DNA of 64,000 nucleotides from DASRJG01 sp964647625 (GTDB lineage Bacteria > Acidobacteriota > Polarisedimenticolia > Polarisedimenticolales > DASRJG01), in NCBI GenBank assembly GCA_964647625.1, contig CAZYHZ010000001.1:62001-126000 (forward strand), read 5' to 3'. Below are positions 23,480 to 33,600 of the stretch, in pieces (the first letter of the stretch is position 1; every line of letters starts with the position of its first letter). A program made the position numbers and the translations under genes. The notes below the pieces were generated by a model, which worked only from the letters and a program-made list of their open reading frames with translations, ran no database searches and was not told where the DNA came from.

Positions 23480-23863
23480 CTAGGGCCACTCAACGCCCGG
23501 TTCCTTCGACGCCAACATTACTACTGCCGCCTCCGAGGCCGCACCGGTTCTTGGTAGCTCGGGATGTTTGAACCAAATGCGGACAAGCTGCCCAACAGCG
23601 AGATCCGAACGTGGCACGCGCCCGCCGTAGACCGTGAAGATCTCCGTCGCTGGTGAGACCGTGACCAGAACAGGGCTTCTGCCGGATTCATCGGAGCCGG
23701 GGGTTACCGCAATTTCTGATGCCTCGATACTCTGGATGCGTCCTTCGACTGTTGGTGGTGACGAATGCGTGCGGGAGTCTGCCGAAGGCAATACATATGG
23801 CCGATACGGGCACCCGGATAGGACAGTTCCGACAAGTACTGCCGTTATCCCAAGCCGGTTCAC
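23480..23863 (-). CDS. Predicted lipoprotein, integron cassette gene nearest the integrase remnant
   Basis: A 127-residue protein with a lipoprotein signal ending in a lipobox (AVLVGTVLSGC, Cys 18). The mature part consists mainly of beta-strands (VEGRIQSIEASEIAVTPG, SPVLVTVSPATEIFTVYGG, DLAVGQLVRIWF), which looks like a small OB- or SH3-like barrel; that fold is an inference. Its base composition is visibly lower in G+C than the chromosomal genes. It is the first cassette next to the integrase remnant, with an attC directly behind it. Confidence 0.72.
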   Translation of the reverse strand: MNRLGITAVLVGTVLSGCPYRPYVLPSADSRTHSSPPTVEGRIQSIEASEIAVTPGSDESGRSPVLVTVSPATEIFTVYGGRVPRSDLAVGQLVRIWFKHPELPRTGAASEAAVVMLASKEPGVEWP

Positions 23864-24059
23864 TCTTCCTTCAATCCGTCAACGTGAAATGGACTGGCCA
23901 GCATTGGCACCCCAAAGCGGGGTGACTTCCGGACAGCCTATCCCACCAGCAATCCTGTTGTGTCGTTGCATCTCTTTCTTATTACTCCACTTGGGTACGG
24001 CAATCCAGCGGCTTTCCCGACAAACGCGGCAAAGATTCCGCTTCGTTTGCCGGGAGGGT

Positions 24060-24371
24060 CTACCGCCGGTCGACCGGACCGATGACGCCCCGGCCACCGC
24101 GGTTGAGGACGTGGGTGCAAATCATTGTTTTGGAGGCGTCGCGGTGACCGAGCAGCGCGTGGATGGTCCGGATATCGTCCCCGGGTTCGAGCAAATCGGT
24201 CGCGAAAGAGTGCCTGAGGCTGTGGCCGGAACCGGGTTTTGAGATCCGCGCGCGGAGCACGGCTTCGCGGACGACGCTCAGCAACGCTGGCGCTGTTCTC
24301 GTTGCCCGCGCACGCAGTTCGTCGTACATTCCTTCGTATGAATCGCACCCGCCATGCAGCCGAGGCCGCAC
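24060..24371 (-). pseudogene. intI: Truncated, catalytically dead integron integrase remnant (IntI C-terminus)
   Basis: A 103-codon frame. Residues ~30-103 match the end of integron integrases: VVREAVLRARISKPGSGHSLRHSFATDL, then DIRTIHALLGHRDASKTMICTHVLNRGGRGVIGPVD. The HxxR pair (H50, R53) and the LLGH histidine (H76) are kept, but the nucleophilic tyrosine expected in MIYTHVL is Cys 85 (TGC). The first ~250 residues of a normal ~330-residue IntI, including the first catalytic Arg and the IntI-specific extra domain, are missing; the leading ~28 residues look unrelated. It faces the same way as the cassettes, unlike class 1 integrons. Confidence 0.85.
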
Positions 24372-24462
24372 GCCGCGCTTCCTCCGGCGGGTTACCCGTC
24401 TACCGTAGCCGCTGATCGCGATCCGAACCCCGTTTCAATCGAATCGTTGACGCTTCAGCCGC

Positions 24463-24478
24463 GCCTGCATGTGCAGGC
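24463..24478. promoter_or_regulatory. Short inverted repeat in the phenylalanine hydroxylase leader
   Basis: GCCTGCA-TG-TGCAGGC is a perfect 7-bp palindrome with a 2-nt centre, placed 4 nt before the GGAG ribosome site of the hydroxylase gene. It could be a dimeric-regulator operator or simply chance in GC-rich DNA; no matching second copy was seen elsewhere in the window. Confidence 0.35.
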
Positions 24479-24492
24479 ACACGGAGACGACC

Positions 24493-25266
24493 ATGAACCT
24501 GGAAAAAGACATCGATCCGCGCTGCGTCGCGGTCCATCTCGAAGAGCCCGCACCCGAAGGCGACGCCATCGGCTATCCCGACTACTCCGCCGAAGATCAC
24601 GAAACGTGGCGGATCCTGTACGAGCGCCAGCGCGCGCTGCTCGATGGCCGCGCTTGCGACGAGTACCTGGCCGGCCTCGAACTCATGCGCTTTCCGGACG
24701 ATCGGATCCCGTCGCTGCGTGACGTCAGCCGCACGCTGCAGAGCACGACCGGCTGGAGCGCCGCGCGCGTGCCGGGCATGCTTCACGAGCGCGACTTCTT
24801 CGCGTTCCTGGCGCGGGGCGTGTTCCCGTCGACCGATTACATCCGGCCGCGCAGCGAGATGGACTACACACCGGCGCCCGATCTGTTCCACGACATCTTC
24901 GGCCACACGCCGATGATCACCAACCCGGCCTTCGCGAGCTTCTACCGACGGCTGGGGGCGGTGTCGCTGTCGGCGACGGGAGACGACCGGCGCCGCCTCG
25001 AGCGGTTCTACTGGTTCACGGTCGAGTTCGGGCTCATTCATACCTGGGCGGGTCTGCGCATCTACGGCAACGGCATCCTTTCTTCTTACTCCGAGGTCCG
25101 GCACTCGTTGACGGACACCGTGACGAAGCTCCCGTTCGATCCCGATCGCGTGGCGGCGCAGGAATATGACTTCAGCTCGATGCAGCCGCTGCTGTTCGTG
25201 ATCGACTCGTTCGAGCAGCTCGCGGACGGGTTCGACGCGTGGGTGAGGCGCCAGGCCTGGGATTGA
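24493..25266 (+). CDS. phhA: Phenylalanine 4-monooxygenase (pterin-dependent)
   Basis: A 257-residue protein of the monomeric bacterial phenylalanine hydroxylase type. It converts phenylalanine to tyrosine with O2 and a tetrahydropterin at a mononuclear iron. The iron ligands are visible: HDIFGH (His 133, His 138) and Glu 178 in FTVEFGL. IGYPDYSAEDHETW and IHTWAGLRIYGNGILSS... also match the family. ATG 24493 is selected over an upstream in-frame ATG because GGAG lies 6 nt before it and residues 1-8 then fit homologues. It is followed after 21 nt by a hydrolase gene. The integron remnant ends just upstream, so this marks the return to ordinary chromosome. Confidence 0.95.
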   Translation: MNLEKDIDPRCVAVHLEEPAPEGDAIGYPDYSAEDHETWRILYERQRALLDGRACDEYLAGLELMRFPDDRIPSLRDVSRTLQSTTGWSAARVPGMLHERDFFAFLARGVFPSTDYIRPRSEMDYTPAPDLFHDIFGHTPMITNPAFASFYRRLGAVSLSATGDDRRRLERFYWFTVEFGLIHTWAGLRIYGNGILSSYSEVRHSLTDTVTKLPFDPDRVAAQEYDFSSMQPLLFVIDSFEQLADGFDAWVRRQAWD

Positions 25267-25287
25267 CGGCGCCCGTCAAGCCTTAGA

Positions 25288-26748
25288 ATGGCGGCCGTGC
25301 GGCGGCTGACGAAAGGGCTTCTCTACATCGCGGGCCTGGTGGCGGCCGTCCTCGCGACGATCGTGCTGGTGTTCGCCGTGCAGGCGCGTGTCCGCCTGCC
25401 GGAGCTTAAAGCCTGGCACCGCGTGGTCCTGCAGGAAGAGTTCCGGGCCGGGGCGACGAACGCGCCGGCGACGTTCGACGACTATCGCAAGCTGGAAGAC
25501 CGTCTGTTCGCCGAGATGCGGCGGCGTGTGCTCGACGATCCGGCCTCCGCCGACCGCGCGACGATCGGCCGGTACAACCCGGCGAGCGTGCCGTCTCACC
25601 TCGCGCTCGATGGGAACTACAACCGCTCGTACGAGATGACGCCGACGGCGCCGCGCGGCGCGGTGGTGCTCGTGCACGGGCTGTCGGATTCTCCGTACAG
25701 CATGCGCGGGCTCGCCGAGACGTTCTACGCGCAGGGCTATTACGTGCTCGTGCTGCGGCTGCCGGGGCACGGCACGCTCCCCTCGGGTTTGGTGGATGTG
25801 ACGTGGCAGGACTGGTACGCCGCGGTCGTGCTCGCGGCCCGGCACGCTGCGGCCAAGGCCGGCGAGGGCAAGCCGCTCCTCGCTGCAGGCCATTCGACGG
25901 GCGCCGCACTTTTGACGCTCTATGCGCTCCACTCGCTCGAGGACTCGTCGCTGCCGCGGCTTCAACGACTCTTCCTGGTGTCGCCGGCGATCGGAATCTC
26001 GAAGGCGGCGGTGCTCACCAACATCCTGGCCGACCTGTCATTCATCCCCTACTTCGAGAAGTCGAAGTGGCTCGACGTGTACCCCGAGTACGATCCGTAC
26101 AAGTACAACTCGTTTCCGGTGAACGCGGCGAATCAGATCCACAAGCTGACCGGCGTGCTCAACCGCGCTATCACGGACGGGCTCGAGGCGGGCCGTCTTT
26201 CGGGCATGCCGCGCGTGACGGCGTTCCAGTCGTTGGTCGACTCCACGGTCACTGCGGCCGAGGTCGTGCGCGGTCTGCTGGCGCTGCTGCCGAAGGGCGG
26301 CCACGAGCTGGTGGTGTTCGACGTCAACCGGCGGGCGCTGCTCGACGGCTTGCTGGCGCCTGGGCCGGCGGAATCGCAGGCGCAGCTTCGCGCCGCGACG
26401 GACTTTCCGTTTCGCATCACCATCGTCGGCAATCGCGCGGGAGACACGGCCGCGGTCTCCGCGTTCACGCGCGAGCCGGGCGCCGCGCAAATGTCGGAGA
26501 CGGAGCTGCCGCTTGCGTGGCCGCAGGGGATCTTCTCCGTCGGGCACGTGGCGCTGCCGTTCCCGCCCGACGATCCCGTCTACGGCCTCGTTCGGCCCGC
26601 GGGCCCGGGTCCATCGTTTTCGCTGGGCGCCACCGGGGCGCGCGGCGAGAGCGGCGCGCTTCTGGTGCCGCTCGGAATGTTCGCGCGGATCCGAAGCAAC
26701 CCGTTCTTCGACGTCATCAGGACGAAGGTGATCGAAGCGCTCCCGTAG
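25288..26748 (+). CDS. Membrane-anchored alpha/beta hydrolase
   Basis: A 486-residue protein with one N-terminal membrane anchor (LLYIAGLVAAVLATIVLVFAV) and an alpha/beta-hydrolase domain facing the periplasm. Visible landmarks: oxyanion loop VVLVHGLSDSPYSMRGLAE, VLRLPGHG, nucleophile elbow AAGHSTGAA (Ser near residue 200), and a later FSVGHVALPFPPDD that could supply the catalytic His. The family includes lysophospholipases and esterases; the substrate is unknown. It starts 21 nt after phhA, probably cotranscribed, though the functional link is not obvious. Confidence 0.82.
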   Translation: MAAVRRLTKGLLYIAGLVAAVLATIVLVFAVQARVRLPELKAWHRVVLQEEFRAGATNAPATFDDYRKLEDRLFAEMRRRVLDDPASADRATIGRYNPASVPSHLALDGNYNRSYEMTPTAPRGAVVLVHGLSDSPYSMRGLAETFYAQGYYVLVLRLPGHGTLPSGLVDVTWQDWYAAVVLAARHAAAKAGEGKPLLAAGHSTGAALLTLYALHSLEDSSLPRLQRLFLVSPAIGISKAAVLTNILADLSFIPYFEKSKWLDVYPEYDPYKYNSFPVNAANQIHKLTGVLNRAITDGLEAGRLSGMPRVTAFQSLVDSTVTAAEVVRGLLALLPKGGHELVVFDVNRRALLDGLLAPGPAESQAQLRAATDFPFRITIVGNRAGDTAAVSAFTREPGAAQMSETELPLAWPQGIFSVGHVALPFPPDDPVYGLVRPAGPGPSFSLGATGARGESGALLVPLGMFARIRSNPFFDVIRTKVIEALP

Positions 26749-26848
26749 CTCGCCGCCGCGGTGTGGATGCTGCGCGTGTGCGTGAATTCGGCACCGCGTG
26801 TGCCTCCCGACGCGTACGCTCCGGATAGGACATTCGGAGGGTGACGTC

Positions 26849-29263
26849 ATGAGATCCTCACCCGTTGTCGCATTCACCGTCGTGTTGCTCGTTGGTTCTC
26901 CACCACTTGCGGCGCACGCGCGGGCCGTGCCGGCGGGCGAACCGAGCCTGGAAAGCCTCTGGAAGCAATTCCGGAACGGCGCTGCCCCAAAGTCAGAACA
27001 CGACGGCATCTTTGAAGATGGGCTCGGTAGTGCGCTCTGGAAAGCCGGGCGAGCGGACGCACGTCTCGCATTCTCCGTGTCGGCAGTCGCCAAGGAGTTT
27101 GGAATCAACGAGGCGACCGCGACCGATCTGGTCGAGGCTACGCTCGCGGAGCGATATGTCTCCGAACTCGACGAAGATACGCCGGAACAAGCCCTCGTCG
27201 ACCGCGTCATGACGCCTTTCTGGCGTGCGTATCAGCGCGAGCCGGGCGCCGCGATTGTCGTGCAGCAGGCGAGTTGGATTCTGTTTTCGTCCGAGCGCAG
27301 CCCCAGCCTGAACGAACGCGTGATTCACGAACTTGGGCGCAGCTCCGATCCCGCACCGTTGACCGCGCGCATCGCGTGGACCGGATTGCTCGAGGAGGAC
27401 ACGCGGCGCGCCGCCGTTGCCAACGCGCTCGCGCATCGGCCGGGACATCCCGTCCTCCTGCTGCAAGCCGCGGCACTCGCGCAGGATGACGCCTGTGCGT
27501 CTGCGGCGTGGGCACGGGAGGCGGTAATCGCCGGCGCCATGGCGGATCCGTCCGACGGCAAATTCCTGGCAACCGCGCGAAATCGGCTCCTCCTCGCCAT
27601 GCTCGATGCGGGAAGCACACGCGAGGCCGTCGCTCTCGCGAAGTCGATTCCTCCAACAGAGCTCGATGGCGCACTCTCGATCGCGCCGTCGAACGATCCC
27701 GCTCTTCGCGCGGGATTGGAGTACGAGGTGAAAGGGACGGACGTGCGCGCGGCCCTTGCCTCGGCAGCATTCCTCGAGCACGAAAGTGACTTCGCGTCTC
27801 GGCTGCTCAACGGCGCCCCGAAGCCGTCCGCGCGTCGGGACGAACACTCGGAAGAGGCCGAGATGGTCGACCTGGTGCATGCCGCCGCGACCCAGCTTGC
27901 CGGAGAGTCATCGATCGACGCATTTGACACACTCGAGCACGCGGTCGAGGTCATCGGACGGAGCTGGAACTACGAGTCGTTCACGACGCTCGCCGTTCTG
28001 GAACAGTTGGCCGGCTCGACCGGGTACCCCGAATTCATCCCGGAACTGTCGGAGCATGTTCGCGATGCGCGTGCGGTGCTGCGGGCCGTCCCCGACGGGC
28101 GTGCGCCGGAGGTCGATGCGTGCCGCGCACACTCGGCTCAACTCGCCGAGGCGATGAAGACGCTTTCGTCCAGCTCCGACGCGGCGATGTCGGCCGCCGA
28201 TCCTGGCGCAACGATTATCGCCACGGCCCTCGCGGCGAAGCCGCTGTCCGTCTACACGGAGCGACCGCTTCCCGAGGGCGTTCCGCCGTGCGACGCGTCG
28301 GCGCGGACTGATGGCGGAAACGACAAGTCGCTCGAGAAATGGCACGTGCCGGACCTATGGCCTGTTCGCGTGGAGAAGTCAGAAGGGGTCGTCGTCGCCA
28401 TCGGGCTCTCCCAAGCCTACGATCCGGCCGGCGAGACGTCCGGGGGCGGATACTGGATCGTTCGCTCCACAGACAACGGTAAGACGTGGGAGCGTCCGCG
28501 CTATGCCGGTCTACGCCCTATGCACCCCTACGTGGTTTGCGCGCAGTCTCGAATGCCGCTGCTCGTCGGGGGACGCCTCCACATTGAGGTCGCGATTCGT
28601 GAGCTCGACGAATCAAAGATCACCTTCCCGCCGATCGGCCGTTCGTTCAAGCAGGAACGATCAGGCCTCTTCCTCGACGCCGCGTGGGCCGATATCGAAA
28701 GGGACTCCGACGGCGACGGCCTGACCGACCTCGCTGAAGAACGCCTTCTCACCGATCCGCTCTTAGCCGACACCGATGGCGACGGGTTGACGGACGGCAC
28801 CGACCCGCTTCCACACATTCCGACGGGAAAGTCGCCGTCCGCGCGGGCCGGCGCGCTCGCCGCAACCCTCGCGCAGGGCGCCGGCGCAAATGCGCGCGCG
28901 ATATTCCCGTCCGATCCCGGCGGACAAGGGCCGGCCGAAGGGACGCTCGAAGACACGCTGCAGTACGCGCATCGCGATCTTGGAGCACTGCCCTCCGAGG
29001 ACACGCTGTTCGTCATCGGCGACCGCAAGGCGTTTTCCGGAATCCTGACCGACCGCCGCGTCGTCGTGCTCTCCGAAGCCGAGGCCGAGCTCGCATCCGC
29101 CCGATTCGGTCGGCATTACCCGGCGCGCTTGCGCCTTTTCGTGAATCACGCCGGAACGCGCGCGCTCGCGATCTGGAGCGAGTCCTGGCGCGGGTTCACG
29201 ATGGAGCTGACGAACGAACATGGTACTTGGCGGGGAACGACCGTCTCGCAGTGGATTACTTGA
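26849..29263 (+). CDS. Large secreted protein with TSP3-like calcium-binding repeats
   Basis: An 804-residue protein. ATG 26849 has GGAGG 8 nt upstream and is followed by a signal peptide (VVAFTVVLLVGSPPLAAHARA). The first ~480 residues are helical and resemble a tetratricopeptide-like or bacterial-lipoprotein helical repeat without a named family. A middle strand-rich segment follows (WHVPDLWPVRVEKSEG, GGGYWIVRSTDNGKTWERPRY), then two adjacent calcium-loop units (DSDGDGLTDLAEERLLTDPLLADTDGDGLTDGTDPLP) as in thrombospondin type-3 repeats, then a C-terminal tail of about 190 residues. Function unknown; a cell-surface role is inferred. An intrinsic terminator follows. Confidence 0.75.
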   Translation: MRSSPVVAFTVVLLVGSPPLAAHARAVPAGEPSLESLWKQFRNGAAPKSEHDGIFEDGLGSALWKAGRADARLAFSVSAVAKEFGINEATATDLVEATLAERYVSELDEDTPEQALVDRVMTPFWRAYQREPGAAIVVQQASWILFSSERSPSLNERVIHELGRSSDPAPLTARIAWTGLLEEDTRRAAVANALAHRPGHPVLLLQAAALAQDDACASAAWAREAVIAGAMADPSDGKFLATARNRLLLAMLDAGSTREAVALAKSIPPTELDGALSIAPSNDPALRAGLEYEVKGTDVRAALASAAFLEHESDFASRLLNGAPKPSARRDEHSEEAEMVDLVHAAATQLAGESSIDAFDTLEHAVEVIGRSWNYESFTTLAVLEQLAGSTGYPEFIPELSEHVRDARAVLRAVPDGRAPEVDACRAHSAQLAEAMKTLSSSSDAAMSAADPGATIIATALAAKPLSVYTERPLPEGVPPCDASARTDGGNDKSLEKWHVPDLWPVRVEKSEGVVVAIGLSQAYDPAGETSGGGYWIVRSTDNGKTWERPRYAGLRPMHPYVVCAQSRMPLLVGGRLHIEVAIRELDESKITFPPIGRSFKQERSGLFLDAAWADIERDSDGDGLTDLAEERLLTDPLLADTDGDGLTDGTDPLPHIPTGKSPSARAGALAATLAQGAGANARAIFPSDPGGQGPAEGTLEDTLQYAHRDLGALPSEDTLFVIGDRKAFSGILTDRRVVVLSEAEAELASARFGRHYPARLRLFVNHAGTRALAIWSESWRGFTMELTNEHGTWRGTTVSQWIT

Positions 29264-29272
29264 GCGATGCAG

Positions 29273-29315
29273 CGGAGCTTCGCCGGCGTGACGGCGAAGC
29301 CCCGCCTCCGTTTTT
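29273..29315 (+). terminator. Rho-independent terminator
   Basis: GCTTCGCCG (29277-29285) pairs with CGGCGAAGC (29292-29300) around the loop GCGTGA; an outer CGGAG (29273-29277) can pair with CTCCG (29306-29310) after a small internal loop. A run of five T follows at 29311-29315. It sits 10 nt past the stop of the large TSP3-repeat protein gene, and ends 5 nt before the 3' end of the convergent Spy/CpxP-like gene. Confidence 0.8.
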
Positions 29316-29319
29316 CTGC

Positions 29320-29787
29320 TTACAGCGCGACCACTCCGGTCCGGATCATGTACGAGAACCGCTCGCGCTGGTCGGGACGAAGCAGCGCGTGGATGCGCTC
29401 GAGCGCGCGCACGACGGCTTTCCCGACGCGGTCGCCGCTCTCGCTCCGCAGCGTCGCGCCGCTCGCCGCGCGCGTCGCGTCGAACGACTCGCCCACGACG
29501 GCCTCGGCGAACGCGCTCAAGGTCCGGCGCTCGTCGACGGCGGCCTGCGCGCGCTCGGTCTTCAGCTCGTCCAGGATCTCGGCGAGCTTGCGAAGCTGCG
29601 CGTCGTCGAGATCGAGCTTGGCGGCGAGGAATCGGAGCGGCCGGCGGACGCCGAACGCGCTCCCTCCCCACGGCCCGCCTTCCTGCGCGGACATCTCGTG
29701 GCGCCCCAGATCGTGCGACCCGGGCTCGGAGTAACAACCTGCGGGGACGGCGAAGGCGTAAGCACGCCGGAAGTGACGGTGGAACAT
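29320..29787 (-). CDS. Spy/CpxP-like heavy-metal-sensor-type protein
   Basis: A 155-residue protein. The last ~105 residues form the long antiparallel helical pair of the Spy/CpxP/CnrX family (FLAAKLDLDDAQLRKLAEILDELKTERAQAAVDERRTL, then VVRALERIHALLRPDQRERFSYMI), including the LRPDQRERF box equivalent to the LTPEQ repeat. The N-terminus (HFRRAYAFAVPAGCYSEPG) lacks a clean signal peptide, so location is uncertain; related soil-bacterial proteins are also soluble. ATG 29785-29787 has GAGGAGG 6 nt upstream, which fixes the start. Role, by family, may be stress or metal response or extracytoplasmic chaperone. Confidence 0.75.
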   Translation of the reverse strand: MFHRHFRRAYAFAVPAGCYSEPGSHDLGRHEMSAQEGGPWGGSAFGVRRPLRFLAAKLDLDDAQLRKLAEILDELKTERAQAAVDERRTLSAFAEAVVGESFDATRAASGATLRSESGDRVGKAVVRALERIHALLRPDQRERFSYMIRTGVVAL

Positions 29788-30144
29788 CGGATCCTCCTCT
29801 CGCCGGGGTGTTGGCCGCCGGCGGGGTTTCTACGCGTGGGCACGTCGCCTCACGCGGCACCGATCAGACTAAGATCGCCGAATTGGCGCGTCAAGCTCCA
29901 CGGTGGCCGCAAGCTTGTTGACGCTGCCAGCGCAAAGCACTGGCCGACCGAGACTTGTCCCTCCTTTCGATGTACGGGAGGCGCGGACGCGATCCGCACG
30001 CCCTGAAGAGCGCCAGGTCTCGGGAGAAAGTCATTCTCGGCGCGCAAACTAACGAGGCCCGCGACGGATCCGGGCCACTGAATCAACAAGCTTGCGGCCA
30101 CCGTGGTGGAGGTCATACTCGAGGGCATTGCCGGAGGAGACAGC
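29788..30144. other. Intergenic region between divergent genes, no gene seen
   Basis: This 357-nt stretch separates the Spy/CpxP-like gene (leaving leftwards) from the cupin gene (leaving rightwards). I see the ribosome sites of both genes at its ends and no tRNA, repeat or convincing reading frame in between; the open frames across it have no family resemblance. It presumably contains both promoters, but I could not identify -35/-10 boxes with confidence. Confidence 0.6.
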
Positions 30145-30516
30145 ATGGAAGAAGTCACCGTGAAACGGTTCGAAGAGCTCGAAAGCTATCAGGATCAGGG
30201 GCGGTTCCTCTACGCGGGAAAGACGCTCGGGGTTACGGCGTGGGGCATGAACGTCCTGAATCTTCCCGCGAACTGGGGCGATTATCCCGACCACGATCAC
30301 GCGAAGGACGACCAAGAAGAGGTTTACGTCGTGATTCGCGGAGCCGCGGCGCTCGTCTCCGAGGGAAAGCGCTGGCAGCTCGAGCCGGGAACGATCGCGC
30401 ACGTGCCGGCGCACCGGAAGCGGAAGATCATTCCGGGAGCGGACGGCGTGACGATCCTTGCGCTCGGCGGCACGCCTGGAAAGGCGTACACGCCTTCGTG
30501 GGCCCGCCGTGATTGA
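30145..30516 (+). CDS. Cupin-domain protein
   Basis: A 123-residue protein with the two conserved cupin motifs: GDYPDHDHAKDDQEEVYVVIRGAA (metal-binding G-x5-HxH...E pattern, with His, His and Glu present) and GTIAHVPAHRKRKI (the second-motif His). A small beta-barrel with one metal site is expected; it could be an isomerase, dioxygenase or a non-enzymatic binding protein. ATG 30145 has GGAGGAG 5 nt upstream and was preferred over an upstream in-frame start. It stands alone between the Spy-like gene and the P-domain gene. Confidence 0.88.
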   Translation: MEEVTVKRFEELESYQDQGRFLYAGKTLGVTAWGMNVLNLPANWGDYPDHDHAKDDQEEVYVVIRGAAALVSEGKRWQLEPGTIAHVPAHRKRKIIPGADGVTILALGGTPGKAYTPSWARRD

Positions 30517-30680
30517 TCGAGCGCGATCGTGGCGATGCGTCGCGCTTGCGGGGTTTCCCTTGCGACGGATTCGTTACACCGGCTGACGCTCAATTCCGTC
30601 ACGCAGAATTGACCTCGGCGTGCTCCACAGCGGTGTAGCATCGAGCCATTTTCCGCTCGAGACATCGCTGAGGAGGAGCC

Positions 30681-33600
30681 ATGAGCCCACGTGCCGTCGG
30701 GTCTTCCGTCATCGTCTTCTTCGTCACGCTCGCCACTGCATCGGCGCATCCATCGAAGGTCCAGCCGGAGAACCTTCGCATCGAGATTCTGCCCGGGGTC
30801 GCGGACAAGCTGATCGATCCGGCGTTGTCCGAACGGATCCCGGTGGTCGTCTTCGGATCGAAGGCCTTCGACGTGCACCGGATCGACCCCGCGACGGTCG
30901 TTCTTGCGGGGGCCGCGGCGACCAAGAACGACGACGGCACGCTCGCGCGTTACGGCGACGTCGATGGGGATGGCGTCATCGACCTCACCCTCTCGTTCGT
31001 TTCGAGCCGGATCCGGCTCGGCGAGCGGAGCGCGCGCGCGACGCTGTTCGCGCGAACGCAAGACGGCGGCGTCGTGGCCGGTTCGGGAGCGCTTCGCTCG
31101 GTGGACAGCGCGCGCGCGGAGCGGCGTCTCAACGCTCGCACCGACCGCGACGTCGAAAAGCTTCCTGTGCTTCCCGTCGGCATCGACGTGCTGCCGTTCG
31201 ATGCGGAAAACCGCATCGAGCTGGGCAATCGCGGGACGGTGCCGGTCGCGGTGCTCAGCGCCGCGGGGTTCGATGCGACGAAGCTGGACCCGCTCTCGCT
31301 CAGCCTCGCGGGCTCTCCTGTGACGCGGCGCGCCAAGGGCGGGCTCGCCTCGATCGAGGACGTCAACGGCGACGGGCTCGCCGACCTCGTCGTCGAGGTG
31401 CCGAAGAAATTCCTGCGGCTCGGTCCCGACTCGACTCAGGCCGTGCTGACCGGGCTCACCCCAGGCGGCCGGCTGATCCAGGGGCGCGATGCGGTCGCGA
31501 TCGCGCCGACCGCGACCATGGTCTTCGACAGCGACGACTCGCGGACGACGGCGCCGCCCGGCGTCGAGTTCGCGAACTCGGCGGGGATCACGATCAACGA
31601 CCTGGCACCCGCGACGCCCTACCCATCGAACATCGCCGTGGGCGGATTGTCCGGTGTGATCTCGAAAGTCCGCGTGACTCTCCGGGGTCTCAGCCACACC
31701 TTCCCGAACGACATCGACATCCTGCTCGTCGGCCCGACCGGCCAGAACATCATCTTGATGTCGGACGTGGGCGGCAACGGGCCCGGCGTCGCGGGCGTCA
31801 ACCTGACGTTCGACGACGACGCCGCGCTGTCGCTCGACACGGCGTCCAATCCCGCGACCGGCACCTACCGTCCGACCAACTCGGGCGGGGGCGACACCTT
31901 CCCCGGCCCTGCTCCCGCTCCAACCGCCGCCGCGACGCTCTCGGCGTTCAACGGCACGAACCCGAATGGGACGTGGAGCCTGTACGTCGTCGACGACACC
32001 GGGGGCGACGTCGGCACGATCGCGGGCGGCTGGACGATCGATTTCGTGATGGCGACCGAGTTCTGCGGTCCCGGCCCGATCACGATCATGGACAACGCGC
32101 CCGCCGTGCCGTATCCGTACCCGATCGCCGTCGGCGGCCTGCCCGGCGTCATCAGCAAAGTCACGGCGAAGTTCAAGGGCTTGAGCCACACCTATCCGCA
32201 GGACATCGACGCCCTTCTCGTCAGCCCGGGCGGCCTGACGAGCATGATCATGTCGGACACCGCGGGCATCGGCCCCGGCATTGCGGGCGTCGACCTCGTG
32301 ATCGACGACAACGCCGCGCTGACGTTCGATCCGTTCGTCGATGCCGCGAGCGGCACGTATCAGTCGCAGGACAACGCTCCGGGGGACTCGCTGCCCGCTC
32401 CCGCTCCAGCGGCGCCCTACCAAGGCGGGCTCGGCGTCTTCAACGGCAGCAATCCGAACGGCGGCTGGACACTGTGGCTTGCGGACGACTCGGCGAGCGA
32501 CGTCGGCAACGTCGTGCAGTTCTGCATCACGGTCACGACGATGACCCCGGTCGACAACAGCAATCCGGCGTCGATCACGATCCCCGCGGGAGCGCCGGGC
32601 GTGACCACGGGGCCCGCGGCTCCTTATCCGTCGCAAATTGTCGTGTCGGGCTTGCAAGGAACGCTCACGAAAGCGACCGTCACGCTCAACTCGTTGACGC
32701 ACACGTTCCCGCAAGACCTCGACATCCTTTTGACGTCGCCCACCGGAGCGAACGTCATGCTGATGTCGGACGTCAGCGGCAGCAATCCGGGTGTCGCCGG
32801 CGCGACCTACACGTTCGATGACGACGCCGCGTCGTCGATGCCCGTGGCGTCGAACGCCGCATCGGGAACGTACAAGCCGACCAACGACAACTCGGGGGGC
32901 GCCGACGCGATGCCCGGCCCCGCCCCGGCGGGCCCCTACGGCACGACCCTCTCCGGGGTCGCCGGCGTGTCGCCCAACGGAACGTGGAACCTGTACGTCT
33001 TCGACGACGCCGGCGGCGACGTGGGGACGCTCTCGGGCGGCTGGACGCTCACGATGACGACCACGCTCGGAGGCTTCGGCGGCTGCAACGTCACGCCGAT
33101 CACGATTCCCGCGGGGGCGCCGGGAACGACGTCGGGCCCGGCGAGCTCGTATCCCGCCGGCATCATCCAGGTCTCCGCGGGAGGAGATCTCGATGAATAC
33201 AAGGTGACCGTCAACCTCGTCGGGCTCACGCACACCTACCCGCGAGACCTGGACGTCCTCCTCGTCGGCCCCGGAGGACAGAACGTGCTGCTGATGTCCG
33301 ACGCGTCGGGGAACGGCCCCGGCGTCAACGGCGTGACCTACACGATCGACGACGATGCGCCGGCCGGCCTCGACCAGCTCAACAACATGCCGACTGGGCG
33401 GTACAAGCCGACCGACTTCGAGCCGGGCGACGTGTTCCCGGGACCGGCACCTGCCGGGCCTTATGGGACGACCTTGTCGGTGTTCAAGGGCACGAACCCA
33501 CTCGGCGGCTGGAAGCTGTTCATCAACGACGACACGGGCGGCGACGTGGGCAGCATGTCCAGCTGGTGCCTGAACCTCCTGACGTCGATCACGGCCGGCG

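Noticed and set aside
23864..24059. Possible attI site between the integrase remnant and first cassette
   Set aside because: The nearest core-like sequence has mismatches in the R/Y positions, and no second half was recognisable.
29850..30158. A 102-codon minus frame in the intergenic region and other candidates for small genes there
   Set aside because: No ribosome site in proper place, no conserved-looking features, and it would overlap the cupin start.
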